DNA of 64,000 nucleotides from Ignelater luminosus (GCA_011009095.1 VTPC01090599.1:379662-443661), one strand, 5' to 3'. Numbered from the stretch's first letter, positions 1 to 12,373 are shown. Numbers and translations are program-made. Notes: generated from the letters alone by a model not told the origin.

Positions 1-774
1 GTTGTATTTGAAGCAAGCAGTGTGTGAATCAATCTGCTGATGCTTACATTTGAGTTTGTTTTCACTTATTTTTAACACATAAAACAAGCATTGCACCTCG
101 CGCAAGGATTGTGTGTTTATTTTATTTAGATTATTACAAGCATAAAATATTTACATTTTTTAAACAATTCTCGAGTAGTAGTTAAGAGCAGTCAGTTAGA
201 TAGTGGTAATTAAAATATAAATAAAATTAATTTATTGTAAACATTTTGAAACGTTTGTTTAACATAGCCGAAACGTATTTTTACAAATTTGTACGGTTTA
301 CACTTGATTTTACCTTGAATGGTGGTTATTCAAAGCGTTCTTAGTCTATTCAGAAAGTTTACACGGGCCTTTCTCAATGTTTCGATTTCCGTGAGACATA
401 CGGTACGATAGGCATAAAGGGCATTGCAAAAAAGGTGATAATTAATTCTCAAATATGTTAATGTTAATAACAAACGGGAGAGGTCGTATTGGACTGCTAA
501 GCAGCCTTCACTACAATGTGGTGCAGCACAAAAAGTTTTTAATTGAAGGTTATACTTCTCCAAGATAATAAAAAAAGGGCTTATCCAGTTCAGAGCTATG
601 GAAAAGAAATTCAAAACAAATTTCCGAATTTTGCCGTTGATTATGTGCAATTTAAGAAAAACATTAGATAGATGTGTAACTTCGTTTCGTGATTTATACA
701 AAGCCAGGCAGTAATGAAGCAACCAGAAACAATGGAAAATCTCCCAAACACCTCTGTTTTAATTGCCAGTATAA
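1..774. other. AT-rich DNA without a recognised gene
   Basis: No motif, repeat or family was recognised here. The open frames in this stretch are short, lack recognisable domains and sit in low-complexity AT-rich sequence, so I treat them as chance. The segment ends where translated similarity to a pogo-type transposase begins. Confidence 0.5.
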
Positions 775-1620
775 GCAATATGCATCTTGCAACAAGGACA
801 ACCAAACGCTGTAATTTTTTGGATGAAGCAATGTAATTTGCTGTAAATGCTACCCTGAATGAGAAAAAAAATTGAGAGAAACGACCAAACGTTTAAAAGA
901 AATTGAGTTAAATCTGGAAAATTTCTCAACATTTTGCTACACTAGCAAAGATGGTTTAGGGCTCGACTTCACTGCAACTTCATCGGGCGGTATATGAATA
1001 TGCTGAACATAACAATATACCTAATAAATTCAAAAAAAACAGCGAGAAAAGACTGGATGCAGTATGCTTTTTTGAGACGCAATCCATCACTCATCATTGA
1101 GAAGCCCGAAGGAACTAGTCTTAATAGAGTTACAGCATTTAATAAAAAGGAAGTTGCTGGCATTTTTGCAAATTTAGAACAAGCTATGGTAAAACACGCA
1201 TTTAGTCTCAGTAGAATTTTCAAAGCAAAACGGGCTTGACTACGGTACACAAACTGATAAAGATTGTGGCCCCTCAAGAACAAAAGCAAATAGGAGCTAT
1301 AACTAGCTTAGAAAGGGGCAAGAATATTACAATTTGCTACTGTATGAACGTTGGGGGGCAATTTATCTACCCATGAATAAGAATATGTGCATCACTAGAA
1401 AGAAATGGTCCACCTGTTTCAAAAACGGGTGGATGAATTAGGATTTATTTTAAGTGTGACTTCCTCACTTTATTAACCGCCTAAAACCATCTGTTAATAC
1501 TGAATAATCAGTGTAGCCATACATCATTCAGAATTTATAATAGTTGCCGAGCAAATAGGGTGGTAACGGTATCTATTCCATCCTAAACATCCCACACAAT
1601 CTCACCTCTCGATATAACGT
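775..1620 (+). pseudogene. pogo/Tigger-like (CENP-B-type) transposase relic
   Basis: Decayed transposase of a cut-and-paste DNA transposon. Reading across three frames, family landmarks appear in order. A psq-like N-terminal helix region (FLDEAM, then FAVNATLNE) lies near 815-860. A CENP-B-type DNA-binding segment follows at 960-1045, with YEYAEHNNIPNKFKK. The segment ARKDWMQYAFLRRNPSL lies at 1044-1095. The start of the DDE domain follows, with KIVAPQEQKQIGAI near 1260-1300 and GKNITICYCMNVGGQF near 1317-1365. Near 1508-1615 is a degraded catalytic block, SHTSFRIYNSC then VVTVSIPS, ending before PLD. The longest uninterrupted piece is 994-1239. Frameshifts occur near 1044 and 1238 and stops are frequent. 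Similarity stops near 1620, so the C-terminal third is missing. No terminal inverted repeats were found. The family assignment is firm, the exact ends are not. Confidence 0.75.
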
Positions 1621-1739
1621 TTTAGAATGCGATTATTTTATAAAAAGCAATTCTTACAAACGAATAACAAATTACGACATCGCTAAATTATTTTCGTTTA
1701 TTAAATTACTTTTTATCACAAGCATTTCTTTCTTTTATT

Positions 1740-2480
1740 TCCGATCAAAATCCTTTCCTGATTTGGTTTCGTTGATTGAACCTTTTCTTGTTTGTTGAAA
1801 ACATTTTTCTTTGTGGTTCCGTCTGCCCGATACTTATTCTAACATCCGTTCGCTTCTAAGAATTTCGCCTCCGCTGTCTGAGGCCAAGTCCGTTTTACAA
1901 TGCTATAATTCATGTTTAGATGTTCCACCGCACATTGGGGTATATAGGGTGTCACGGATCGATTTTCGTCGAGGAAATCAACCTGAGTTTGTAGGTTTTG
2001 CATCGTCTGAACTCAGCTTTAGCTTAATAGTTTTCTATAGCATATGTACGGCTCGCACACTTTTCGCTTTAAAAAGGCTAACTCATTTTTACTACAGACA
2101 TTTGTTAAATTTGTTTAGTGACGTTCTGCGTGACAGAATATGTGCTTTATCAATAGGTAGTTTTGTGAAATCAGTTTTTCTCGTTTTGGCAAATTAGGAT
2201 AAAGCACTTTCAGGCAAACTTACGTCTCGGCCTGCTTTTACGTCTGTTCCTGTTTTGCTTCTCCCTTCGTACCGAATTTTGGACCTGTTTTGCTACCTGC
2301 TTATGCTACGGCTTCTACTGCTGCTAACAGTTTTCCTATGATCTTTTCTGCTACTATCGGATTGCCGTTATCAGCTCGCCGCCACTAAAGGAGTTGCCGA
2401 TTCAGTGTGCATCTTAGAACCTGAGGGGCCATCGCCATCGCCATCAGTGAAGGTCACAGATTCTTGTGTGTTGATTAAAC
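1740..2480. other. GC-richer block of unknown origin
   Basis: Clearly less AT-rich than its surroundings, with an open frame of 128 codons on the + strand at 1811-2197. A further readable stretch at about 2215-2400 is Ala/Ser/Pro-rich (FGPVLLPAYATASTAAN in one frame). A short repeat of the hexamer ccatcg lies near 2430-2450. I do not recognise any domain. The composition suggests a former coding region, perhaps the ORF1 or gag part of a retroelement, but nothing confirms that. Confidence 0.35.
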
Positions 2481-3420
2481 TGTTCTGTTAACTTTAATTG
2501 CAATACACCTTTTCTTTTTTAAATTTAATTGCTTATTCTACAACTAGAAAAAAATCTTAATAAAATAAATTCAAATAAGGCTGTTGAATTATAGAATTTA
2601 AAGAATTTGTGATGGAGCGCGATAGCGCCGATTAACGTATAGCTGCGAAAATTATGTTTATCTTATGTTCACGAAACGTTCTTTAGTCTTTTTTTAAATT
2701 TATTGTCATTTTCAGTTTTATTGCTAATTAAATAAATATATTACAGTTAATAATTTGAGCATTTAATAATTTGTTCAATTCATTTCTTTTAATTTACTTA
2801 TTTTTACATTTTTAATTCTGTCTTGATTATCTAAGAATTTAAGGGGATTAATTAAAGAATTTACAAGCTAATGCAATCGCAGATCGACGAAACTAAATTA
2901 TAGTGTTTTGCTCTTGGTAATTTATTGCGCGTTTATATAGGGTGGTTGGTGCATTGAAAATGCTTGCAAGCATTAGATCTTTAACCTCCTACCGGGTAAT
3001 TAATTAGGGACTTTTTTGGGATACTTGTTTTTGGTTATTTGTTTTTTTCTTGAATATTTAGTCAGGTAGTAAAATTTCCTTCTATCTGCAACCGAACTAT
3101 AAATACAAGTTGTATTATTTAAGGCACGATCAATCGTTTATTTTATATCATTTATTATTATTGCCATTACTTTTATAATCATTACTGTTGGTGTTAATAT
3201 TTACTGTGTGGTCATTATTTACTTGTTATTGACTTATAGTTAATCATTATTGATTACTTTAGCATTTATAAGTTTGTTAACCTGGAATTTTGTTTGGGTG
3301 ATAAGTTTGGAGGTGTCCTGGCGCCTTACAAATAAATTTGGGCAATATTTGTAGTGTTGTGTTTTCTTTTGGATGTGTTTCCTATTTTTCAAGCAGGTTA
3401 ATACTTGACTGCTGGTCCAT
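2481..3420. other. AT-rich DNA, nothing recognised
   Basis: Strongly AT-rich with long T- and A-runs. I see no coding similarity, tRNA, or clear repeat termini here. The segment separates two GC-richer blocks and may belong to the same decayed element, but no terminal repeats were found to prove it. Confidence 0.4.
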
Positions 3421-4450
3421 CAGGAACCCCGACCTCTCCGGCGAGTTACGGAGGCTTACGACCCTTAAGGCGAAATAAGGCAAAGCCACCTACAACTTTA
3501 GGCCAACGCAAACTGAAATACTCGAATGTTCGCGCCCCCTCGTGACTGCAATAGTATAAATACAATTGTGATACGAGTGTGAAGCGAGACGGTCGACCTG
3601 AAATCGAGTAGTGCGGTAGCGCCCGGTATGGCAAATAGTACCGTAGCCACCAACTGGGGTCGTCTGCCACCATTCCGGATGGAAGAGCCAGATTTCGGGC
3701 GTCTCCGTCCAACAACTGCTGAGCGCCATAATCTACACACCACTTTTCTCAGCTCCTCCAGACCATTCCCAACTCCTTACAGGCTCTGAGCTTGGAGCTC
3801 CTCAAACCTGTACTCCACATCTTCGAGAAATTTCTGTACCAGCCGTTGCCGCCTGCGTAACCCTCTTCCCCCTCCCATCCCATTCTTTCCCAAATCCTCC
3901 CGCAGCACGAACTGCGGGAGGTTGTGGTTTTGAAAATAACAATAAATAACAAATGCCAATCATCAACTATCATTCCTCCTCCCTCTGCTGCTACAATCCA
4001 ACCTTACTCCATCGAGTGCCGCCAATCTACCATCATCCATTCCACATTCACCATTAAAACTCGACGCTATCTTCGGGATCCACCATCAGCACCAATATGT
4101 CCAACTCAACTTAACCAAAGCCGCTGCGACGCCAACATCAAAGTTCCAACCGATCAAGATCCAGCTATCTTCACAAGAGCCTCCGCCAAGCACTTCCTGC
4201 CGGGATGTCTACAAATTCAAGAATTCGACCAAATTCCAACTCATCTCGACTCCACCACAAACGGACGAGAAAAGCGTTCAGCTTCCATCAATTCAAGATT
4301 ACCAGGGCTGAAGAGAATGCGAGTAGGCTTCTAAAGTCGCCACGCCTCGGCGAGGCATTACGATGATTAACAAGCAGCGCTCGCAGCTCGCATATTTAAT
4401 AACTCTGTTATTCTTCCAGTAATAGAGTTGTGGTTCCACTGAGGAAGCCT
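3421..4450. other. GC-rich block, possible remnant of a retroelement
   Basis: The composition changes sharply from AT-rich to GC-rich near 3421 and back near 4450. The block holds a long open frame on the + strand (3924-4334; 136 codons, Ser/Thr/Pro/Gln-rich) and three overlapping open frames on the - strand at 3446-3743. None shows a domain I know. A perfect 10-bp hairpin lies at 3896-3921, and a shorter one (gcctcg, one base, cgaggc) near 4345. High GC and palindromes suggest a leader or gag-like region of a mobile element, or a decayed CpG-rich promoter. I cannot decide between these. Confidence 0.35.
3896..3921. repeat. Perfect 10-bp inverted repeat (hairpin)
   Basis: cctcccgcag is followed by the 6-base loop cacgaa and then ctgcgggagg, an exact reverse complement. 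The flanks extend the stem imperfectly (ccaaat against ttgtgg). It is the most GC-rich perfect stem noticed in the window and has no T-tract behind it, so it is not an obvious terminator. Confidence 0.7.
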
Positions 4451-7400
4451 TCCATTTGGGTTATTAAAGATTGCAGTAGCAATAAGAAATCTAATTTGTA
4501 CACTCCGGTTTTTAAGTTTCCTAATAATGAGAGGAAAATAGTTGAGGAAAAGTTTACAAACATCAAAAGCAATAAATAAATTTTTACTTTGTCAAAATTG
4601 CATTCAAATATTCAAAGCGTTAATGTCCTACCAATTTGAAACGAAATTCCTGCAACTACCTAATCAAAGAAGAACCTTATTTACTTTTTGTTTAGAGTAT
4701 CATAAAATAAACTATTCTTCTATCAATACGTCTGAGTGCAATTTTAGCGGTCAACTAATAGTAAAGGCCATTATAAAAATGTGTAATATGTGTCTCAATA
4801 ATTATTCTAAAATTTAGAGAAATTCATTAGAGAAGAGTAAAAATATTGCAGATAAAGAAATTACAAAACTTAAATCCTTTTAAAAATGTTTCTATGTACG
4901 TATTACCATTAGCAGGATCACGACAACACATACGACTACACCTCTTCGTGGTCAAATGCACACTGCTCTCTAACCACTATTTATAATTTCTCAACCACTC
5001 TTTTCGCCGGCTTTGAATAAGCTTAGCAAGGCGCCTTATGTGAAACTGGCTTTGCTTCTTCCCTTGAATATATCCGTTGTGCCGACGCTTGTTACAACAC
5101 GACTTTAAAGGTAAGATAATTGTTTTATCCCTCTTGTTTTGACTCATGTCATTGATAATTGCGTTTTGTTTAAATATAACGTCAGCTGAAATTTGGCGCG
5201 GAAAGCAGCCGGTGGGGCGTAGTTCGGATGGAGCGAAAGCGGCGTGTTCCAGACGCGCGGAGTGTAAGAAGGTTTCCTGGGTGTGATCAGAAGTTTTCGT
5301 GATTATATTTCTGCATCGCCAATTCATATTCTGTTTATAAAGACCTCGTTGGAAATAGTTCTATAAAAGAGTTTTACACGGCTGGTCTTGCCGGATTTTA
5401 TCAGAACCATAAGAATGATTTGGTGATGTCGTGTCGATTAAGCTGCCTTTGTTTTTTCTTATCTATTTAGTAACAATTTTGATTATACAGGACGGTTGCA
5501 GTGATCACTGATCCTGATGGTAATTTGATGTACGTCTTGTAGTGCATATCAGCTGTGTACTTCATAGCAATTTTGTTTGAGCAGCAGCATCGAGGTTGAG
5601 TAAGTGTAACCTCTTTTTCGGATAAGTTTAGAGAGTTTGAGTTCAGAGTGTTCTTTGCTAGAAGCATACCTTTGATATTTATCTACAGGGTGTTTGTTAA
5701 TTAGAAGCCACAACGGCAAACGTGTTGACTTTAATTTCTGGCTTCTGGCGCAATACCGGATTGTGACATCTTTAGGTACTACCTAAGTTTTCTTTATTGA
5801 ATTTAGTAATAATCAGAATGTTGATGAAGATAAATTTCTCACATCAAACGGACTCCTAAAAGCTCCTAAAGACAATGAAACAATACAAAAAGTTTCATTT
5901 GAAAATACTGTGCAGAAGCCATTATTTAATTTTGAATCCAATCATAGAGGAAATAAATATGGGTAGAGGAACAACGTTATGGGGATATGTGTAACTCGTA
6001 CGGTTGTGGGCCAAGTGCGTCGAGGGGAATGAAGGGGAAGCATAGACGGTGCTGCCTCTTCAACTTCTCATTATTGCTCCAGATTATTTCTAATTAAAAG
6101 AATTTATATCTTGGTAGAATTGACAAACGTCTCAAACGATCATATTAAAATTTCTGTTGTGTATATTGTTTTCGGGGAAATTCTTGTCGATAAAAACTAT
6201 TCGTAAACAATATATGTAAACACATTGTGAAAAGAGGATGGAATTGCATTTAGCCACTACGGTGTTTATTATCTGTAGAATAAACAACCCACAAGTTTTT
6301 GTTTTACTGCAGTATATAATTTAAATGGAGAATAGTTTAACAGAATTATACATGAAGGAGCGAGTTTTCATAAATATAACTCTATAAGAAAAGAAAGCAA
6401 AACTGAATTTGATAACTTTTAGCTTTTAAAGGCATATTCATATTGCTAATACTTTTATTTCATTTATGTCAATCATTATGTGATATTGCAGTATAAAAAC
6501 TGTTTTAAGAAACAACGTATTTAGATTAAGATTATCAAATTGACGATAAATTATTAAATGAAGCAAGATTTAAATTCATTAAGTATGATTGAGAGTGTTC
6601 TTATTTTAATAAACAATACGTGCAATTTTAAAACGCAATGCCATTTAATACTCATTCTCTGCTTTCTCTGCATGCCTTGTCAAATAAATACGCTAATGTA
6701 TGTTATACAGAGTGTCCGTAAAATGTTGGTATATAAAGGGTGATTCATAATAAATTAGGACACGAAGATAATTGGCTTTAAAGCAGAGTAAATTGAAATA
6801 ATTGAAAATCTTTCCCGTTACGTCAGGAGTGTAACTCATCTATTCTACAATTTTTAAGTTTGAAAGAAACAAATGAGAAAAATTTAAAAGTTTATCTAGA
6901 TTCTTTCAAAATTTCATTAGATCGATGCTTCACCTGTGAAAGAGACGTAGTAACACACTTCAGAAGAACAAGATATTTACAAAATGTTAAGAAACATTAC
7001 GGAGACCACAGAAAAAGATATTGTTAGCGATAGTATATTGAAACTTCAAAGATATCTAACAATCCTTTTACAATCCGCTTACAAAAATCTGCTACAGAAT
7101 ACAGCGGTATTGGATGAACTAAATTTTTCGGAAAAGGAAAATCTTTGTAGCCACCAAGCAACGCAATTTTCTTCTAAAAGTATGCAAAGATCTCACCAAC
7201 AAAACACATTTTTAGTGTAGATTTCAGTAATACTCCCGTAAATCTGGGGAATTACGAAGTAAAGCTACTACGACTATTGTGCATGAGCAAGCCATTAGGT
7301 TCTTTAAAAGAGTGATAGTGATTACTGCAAGGAACACTTGTTTTCAATGGTCAAGCCAGGTAACTTTATGACGATTGGGAAGACAAAATCAAAATCATGA

Positions 7401-9195
7401 TGACCAATAGGCTTAGGTCTTTTTGACCTATTTGAATTTGGTAATCAGGTAACCAGAACGCTCCACGAGATCAACGGATAGAATAGGATGAGCTTGATAG
7501 CAAACTTGCTACAAAACTCCTATGATACTATGTCAGGGACGGTCGGAGAGAATTGTGGAGGGATCTGCAAATCGGTTCCGTCGTCTAACCGGCAAAGTAA
7601 TTGTTGCAAAAGCAATCACGACGAGCGCACCCACTTATACTACGAGTGCACCGTTGTAATTGATAAATCAAGGAACGTGATGCTTTTTTATTGTTGTTGT
7701 TCTATTTCTATCGTCTAACTAAAAACAAAACAAGAAGGATAATTGTCATCTCGTCCCAAAAAGGTAAAGATTCAGCTATAACACTAAATTTGAACAAAAT
7801 TGCATTTTTAGTTTTTGAATCATAGAAACAAATAAAAATATTAACTATGAAGACCTCTAACTTCTTTAAAAAGGATCCGCAAGGTTCATATATTGTATCC
7901 CTCTCTTTAAAAAGGAGTTTCGCTTATCCAAAAAACTGGGATCAATCGAGAATGGTTTTCTAAAAAAATTATTTAGCAGCGCTGTCGGTGGAAGGTTCCT
8001 GGACGATCGACGGCGAACATCAATTTCTGTAATGGCAAAGACAATACTTTTAAAAACGCTTTTCTTGATGTTAGCAGCGGCTACGTCTTCTCCCAGAAAA
8101 CTCAAAAACTCAAGAGCTTTGTAAAGTTTGAAATAATCAATTAAATTAGCTACTACTTTTTGAATATTAAAAATTTTTTGTCGCCATGTTTTTGACAATA
8201 GTTCCTGCCTCGAGCATTTTAAGATTAACCGGAAAAACGAGATGTTTTAGGCATGTAGATGGAAATAGTAGAACTAATTAAGGGAATGTAGCAGTGTTAG
8301 GGAAATGTTGGCAATATTTTAGGAAATATAGGCAATGACTCCAGCATTGTCGAGGTTGTAAAGGGAATTTGCCGGGAATACGAGGCAATGCGGTAGTACT
8401 TGACAAATGTTTCTGTACATGGCAATAAGTGTACAAAGTCTAAGGAGTAAAAAGTCCTTCGTATCTATCCTAGATTTAACGATGACGCTTCTACTTTTGT
8501 ACTTTAATAGTTTTTAAATCCACGCTTTGCAAAATACTTCCATATCCATTCAAGCATCGATCTCTTTGACCTTCTGGAACATTTTCTATACGTCTTAAAA
8601 CTTCACAACTGTTGAGCTTATAGCAAATTCCATTTTTGTGACTTTTTTTATTCTTAATAAGTCATGGTCTATATTATAAAGTGTTTCGTATTGGACTGTA
8701 CTGGGTGAAGCATCGCATATCATTTATCAACCAAAACAACAATTCCGTCATTTCTAAGATTCTTTTCTTTCGGAAACATCTAAAAAAACTCGCGAGTATG
8801 TAAAAATTCAGAAGTCTTTTCTTTGTTTTTTTTACCTCTTAACCTGTCCGATTTCTATGAATTTCTATACGCGTTAACTTATTAACTCTACAGTTTTAGA
8901 ATATTTCCATTTATGAAAAAGCTAACACCGTGGAGCTTTTATACTATTTTCGTGTATTTTTCCGAAACATGTCAAAACGAATCCAAAATAATTCTATAAT
9001 AATACTTAGTCGTTAATTGCTAGACATGTGTTCTCGAAATGAGAACCAATACTTTAGAAAAATCTGCCTGAGTTCTGCGACTTTTGATAAGAAGAAATAT
9101 TTTCATCGAAATTTAAAAAATACTGAAAATCATTCTACCAGCAGACTAGATCCAGACAAAAACTGTTGTTTTAAACTCTAAGAGAACATGTCAGC
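4451..9195. other. Long AT-rich stretch without a recognised gene
   Basis: Apart from the CpG-rich patch at 5150-5345, no family was recognised. Open frames such as 6984-7220 and 7488-7718 (+), and 7866-8198 (-), are short and carry no motif I can name. The zone at about 7300-7720 is somewhat less AT-rich and could be a degraded element. Motifs resembling mariner-type ends (acagggtgt, acagagtgtccgtaaa) occur near 5685 and 6707, without matching partners. Confidence 0.4.
5150..5345. other. CpG-rich patch, possible old promoter or element start
   Basis: A compact run of GC-rich sequence with many CpG dinucleotides (for example cagacgcgcggagtg near 5253) sits in otherwise AT-rich DNA. It overlaps a 116-codon open frame on the - strand (4977-5327) that has no recognisable domain. 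It could be a promoter or 5' untranslated region of a host gene, or the 5' end of a non-LTR element. The sequence alone does not decide. Confidence 0.3.
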
Positions 9196-9935
9196 TTGCA
9201 GCTGTCAGTTAGTTACAGATATTCCCAACATATTTTTAAAATTTGGATAATTCAGTTTTGTTCTTAAAAGTATGGAGTGTTCAAATGAAAATTCGCGGCA
9301 CGAAATTTTATGATAGTCATAAGGACAAAAAAGTCCTGTACTGTTAGATATTTTGTCGCTATGAAAATTCCAAAACGCACATTTTATGGCATTCGTACAC
9401 GAACTCAAAAAGTTTATGGCGCAAAAATTGGAAGGATCTGGAAGACCTTCCATAATAATGTTACCAAAGGAAAAAGAAGCTCTTGCAAAGGTGGCTCACC
9501 GTAAACTTGAAATTAGTCTTCGTAAACTTGGGTAAATATACAAAATTTCACCGAAATTATGTCTGCAATATCACAAGAGAGCAACGCGTGTCTTTGGTTG
9601 CTAGAAAATAAGCTTTTGAAACAATACTTTACTGAAGTTAACAAAGACTAATTCTAACTTGCAAGAACATTGGTGATATTTTTCTGGCAGGTCTTCCAGA
9701 TCCTTTTCCTCTTTTCTGTATTAGTTCGTATACAAATGCCATAAATTGTGCTTCTTGGAATTTCCATTACAAAAAGTATCTAGCGGTATTTTTTGTTCTT
9801 ACGAATACAATAATTGTTAAAATTTGGTAGCGCTGATTTTCAGTTAGACTCCTTAGCTACTTATTAAAAGCAAAACTGAATTAACCAAATTTTAAAACTA
9901 TGTTGGGAATAGCTTTAACTAATTGACAGTTGCAA
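9196..9935. mobile_element. Near-palindromic Tc1/mariner-derived element
   Basis: The two ends are inverted copies: ttgcagctgtcagttagt at 9196 matches the reverse complement of the right end at 9935. Similarity continues inward for roughly 300 bases per arm, leaving a loop of about 100 bases near 9535-9640. Both arms translate toward the loop into the same piece of a Tc1/mariner-type N-terminal DNA-binding region. The left arm gives MKIPKRTFYGIRTRTQK and then, in another frame, EGSGRPSIIMLPKEKEALAK. The right arm gives EIPRSTIYGICIRTNTEKRK and GSGRPARKISPMFLQ. The element is therefore a fold-back of two partial transposase copies rather than a normal short MITE. No TA target duplication is visible. 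The arms have diverged, so it is old. Confidence 0.65.
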
Positions 9936-9995
9936 CAATTGCAAATTGTTTTGCACGTAGTCTTAGAGTTAAGCCGATAGTTGACCAAAGTTTTT

Positions 9996-10027
9996 GTGTA
10001 TATGTTACGCCGAATTTACGGAAATGC
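9996..10027. repeat. Left terminal inverted repeat of the integrase element
   Basis: Inverted partner of 12472-12503; 31 of 32 positions match by hand, the difference being g at 10004 opposite the a type on the right. It contains cgccgaatttacggaaatgc. Confidence 0.85.
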
Positions 10028-10059
10028 TTAATGCATGTAAACGGCAAATTTTTGCCTAT

Positions 10060-10142
10060 TTCACGAAATAAGCACCGTGTTTGAAGATTACGTGAATTGA
10101 GCAAATTTAATAGATATAGCTGCATATTTCAAGAAATACGCA
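10060..10142 (+). repeat. Left subterminal repeat array of the integrase element
   Basis: Three imperfect copies of a 15-base motif close to ttcacgaaataagca: at 10060-10074 (exact), 10089-10103 (tacgtgaattgagca) and 10128-10142 (ttcaagaaatacgca). Subterminal repeats often serve as transposase binding sites; that role is inferred. Confidence 0.6.
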
Positions 10143-10353
10143 AACTAATGATTTGATATGTACCAAAAAATAAAAGAGTTATAGAACGAGATTTATTAGG
10201 ATCTAAAAAGAAGATATATAAACTCGAAAAACAAAGTACATAAAGTTTATAAAGATCACAAACTTAAAACAATAACATGAAACCTGAAAAAAAAACATAA
10301 ACTTTAAAATGGAAATAAATAAATGTGTAACGTTGTAACTAGATATATTTGAT

Positions 10354-12230
10354 TTATTCGTGATTATTGCATGATTTACCAGCATGACATGCTGAATTGT
10401 ACAAATACTTATTTTTAACACATTTGCATTTTTTTGTATTGCATTTCTGTGTACAATTGCACCTTTGATAGCCTTGTCCGATACCTACAGAATCCATTCG
10501 AACGAAAGTTCTTATGTTGGATTCAATGTTAGGCACGTCACCGACTTAAATTTTGTTGAATCTGGTCGATTTTAAACAATTTCTCTCCATCCACGTACTA
10601 ATAATCCCATGCTTGGTTCCTACTTTAAATTTACCTTCATTTTCTTCTAGATTTACTCCAATAATAGATTTGGTGGATCTCCTCTTCCCCTATCGAATTC
10701 GCTTATGCCTATAGTTAAAGAATAATGAAGAAGAAGAAATACCAAGAATTATCCCTTACCTATTAATACATTATCACCAATCGCTAATGATCTCAATGTT
10801 TTGTTGGTCCTCTCCATCATTTTATTCGCTTGTCTTAATATATTAAGATGAGCGGTTTTTCTTAGCTTTAGAGCCGGATAATCCTTCTCGTGTTCACTTT
10901 TGTGCCAATATGATCAGCTAGATCATCTTTATCTGGATGTTCTGCATTATCAACAGGTACATTTTCTTTATCAATATGACCAGATAAATCGTTTTTACCT
11001 AGCTCACAAGTGCCTATAATAAATAAAACGCAAATAAATAACTAGCGCAAAGAAAATAACAAAATTTATTTATTACTTTCTGACACGCTTTCATCTACCA
11101 TAAGTGTTTGTGGTAGAGAATCTAAACATGAAATAAGATTTTCATGAACATCTTCAGCTAGTATTATTTCTGCTTGCTCTATAAGAGATTCAGAATTGTA
11201 TGATGCGTCACCAACTAAGGATTTGTCTGCAATATTATCTGTCTGCAGTAATCTTTCCATGTCTTCCTCTAATATTCCATTAGAGATCGCTCTCAAAACC
11301 TCTTCTGACACTTTAGAGCGTAATCCATGCTTTGGAATTTGCCCAAACATAGATTTATAAGGCTGCATTTTAATGGCTTCGTGATAGCTCGTGTTTATTG
11401 CCCACTGAACATATTTTAAGCCTGTAGACCACGATGAAGTCTTGTTATCACGCATTCATGCAATTAATGAATCTTTTACACTGGCATTACTTCTTTCCTT
11501 GGCTTTGAGGATGTCTAGGTCTGCCATTTACAAGGACCAAGTCTTGCCAAAGAACTGCTAATTTTTTTTATGATATTTGCAGTAAATTCTCTGCCATTAT
11601 CAGATTGTAATACATGAGGTGCCCCAAAATCAGAAAAGATGTTGAATAACTCTTCTGCCACTTCATCTGCTCGCTTAGAAGTCAAAGGTCGCAATAAACT
11701 GAATTTCGTTAAATGTTCTTATAATGCAGTATATACTTGTATGGACCGTCAGGTAAACTTTGGAAATCAATTAAATCCATCTGTGCTCTTTGGTTCAAAT
11801 CCTGGCTAATTATTGGACGAACTACAATACCAGCTTGTGTAATTTTCTTACTTTTCTCTGTACAACGTTCGCACTGCTCTACCATATATACCTTTTAATC
11901 ATAGACATCAGAATATTTGCATAATGTTCTGCCACTTTTTTATACGTCTTCTTTTTCTACCTTATGACCACAAGCTACGTGCAAATCTCGAATAACGTTA
12001 ATTGCGTGATTCTTAGTTGTCATAATCCTGTTATCTTTAATATGGCTTACTTTTGTTACTCCTCCTAGGTTTGTTAAATTAAACGAACTTCTAATGTGAT
12101 AAAATTGACGATTTTTATTAATATTGGATTGTTTCTCATGTATTGCCTTTAAAATCTGCATTACTTCATTTTCATAATCTTTAGTCCATAACAGAGTTTT
12201 CTTATTATCTATTATTGCTGTTTCAGCCAT
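10354..12230 (-). pseudogene. rve-integrase transposase (KRBA2/SCAND3-type), degraded
   Basis: Transposase that would cut and join the element's ends. Reading from 12230 down: an N-terminal region starting MAETAIIDNKKTLLW and containing HAINVIRDLHVACGHK; a zinc-binding stretch CERCTEKSKKITQAG near 11850; then the rve core. In the core the first Asp is in MDLIDFQS (near 11770) and the second in VLQSDNGREFT (near 11590). The catalytic Glu is in ERSNASVKDSLIAW (near 11490). Next comes KTSSWSTGLKYVQWAINTSY and KMQPYKSMFGQIPKHGLRSK (11280-11440). After about 11060 come IGDNVLIGKG and IIGVNLEENEGKFKVG near 10650, and finally a cysteine-rich tail at 10354-10460 with RCNCTQKCNTKKCKC and CNSACHAGKSC. 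A short deletion just before the Glu shifts the frame and a TGG to TGA change follows. More stops and shifts occur elsewhere. All three catalytic residues are still readable. Confidence 0.8.
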
Positions 12231-12373
12231 ATTATATATTTTTTAAAACAAAACAACAAAAACACACTATCAACGTTTACCTCAGCGCACTAAAACATGA
12301 CTAAAAAACAAACATAACCTTTAATTCTGGGTTATGCTCAATACGCGTAAAAAGCAAAGAATTACTTGCCGAA

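Noticed and set aside
10354..12230. Domesticated host gene of the KRBA2/SCAND3 type
   Set aside because: The gene sits between matching 32-bp inverted termini and carries several stops and frameshifts, which fits a degraded transposon and not a functional host gene.
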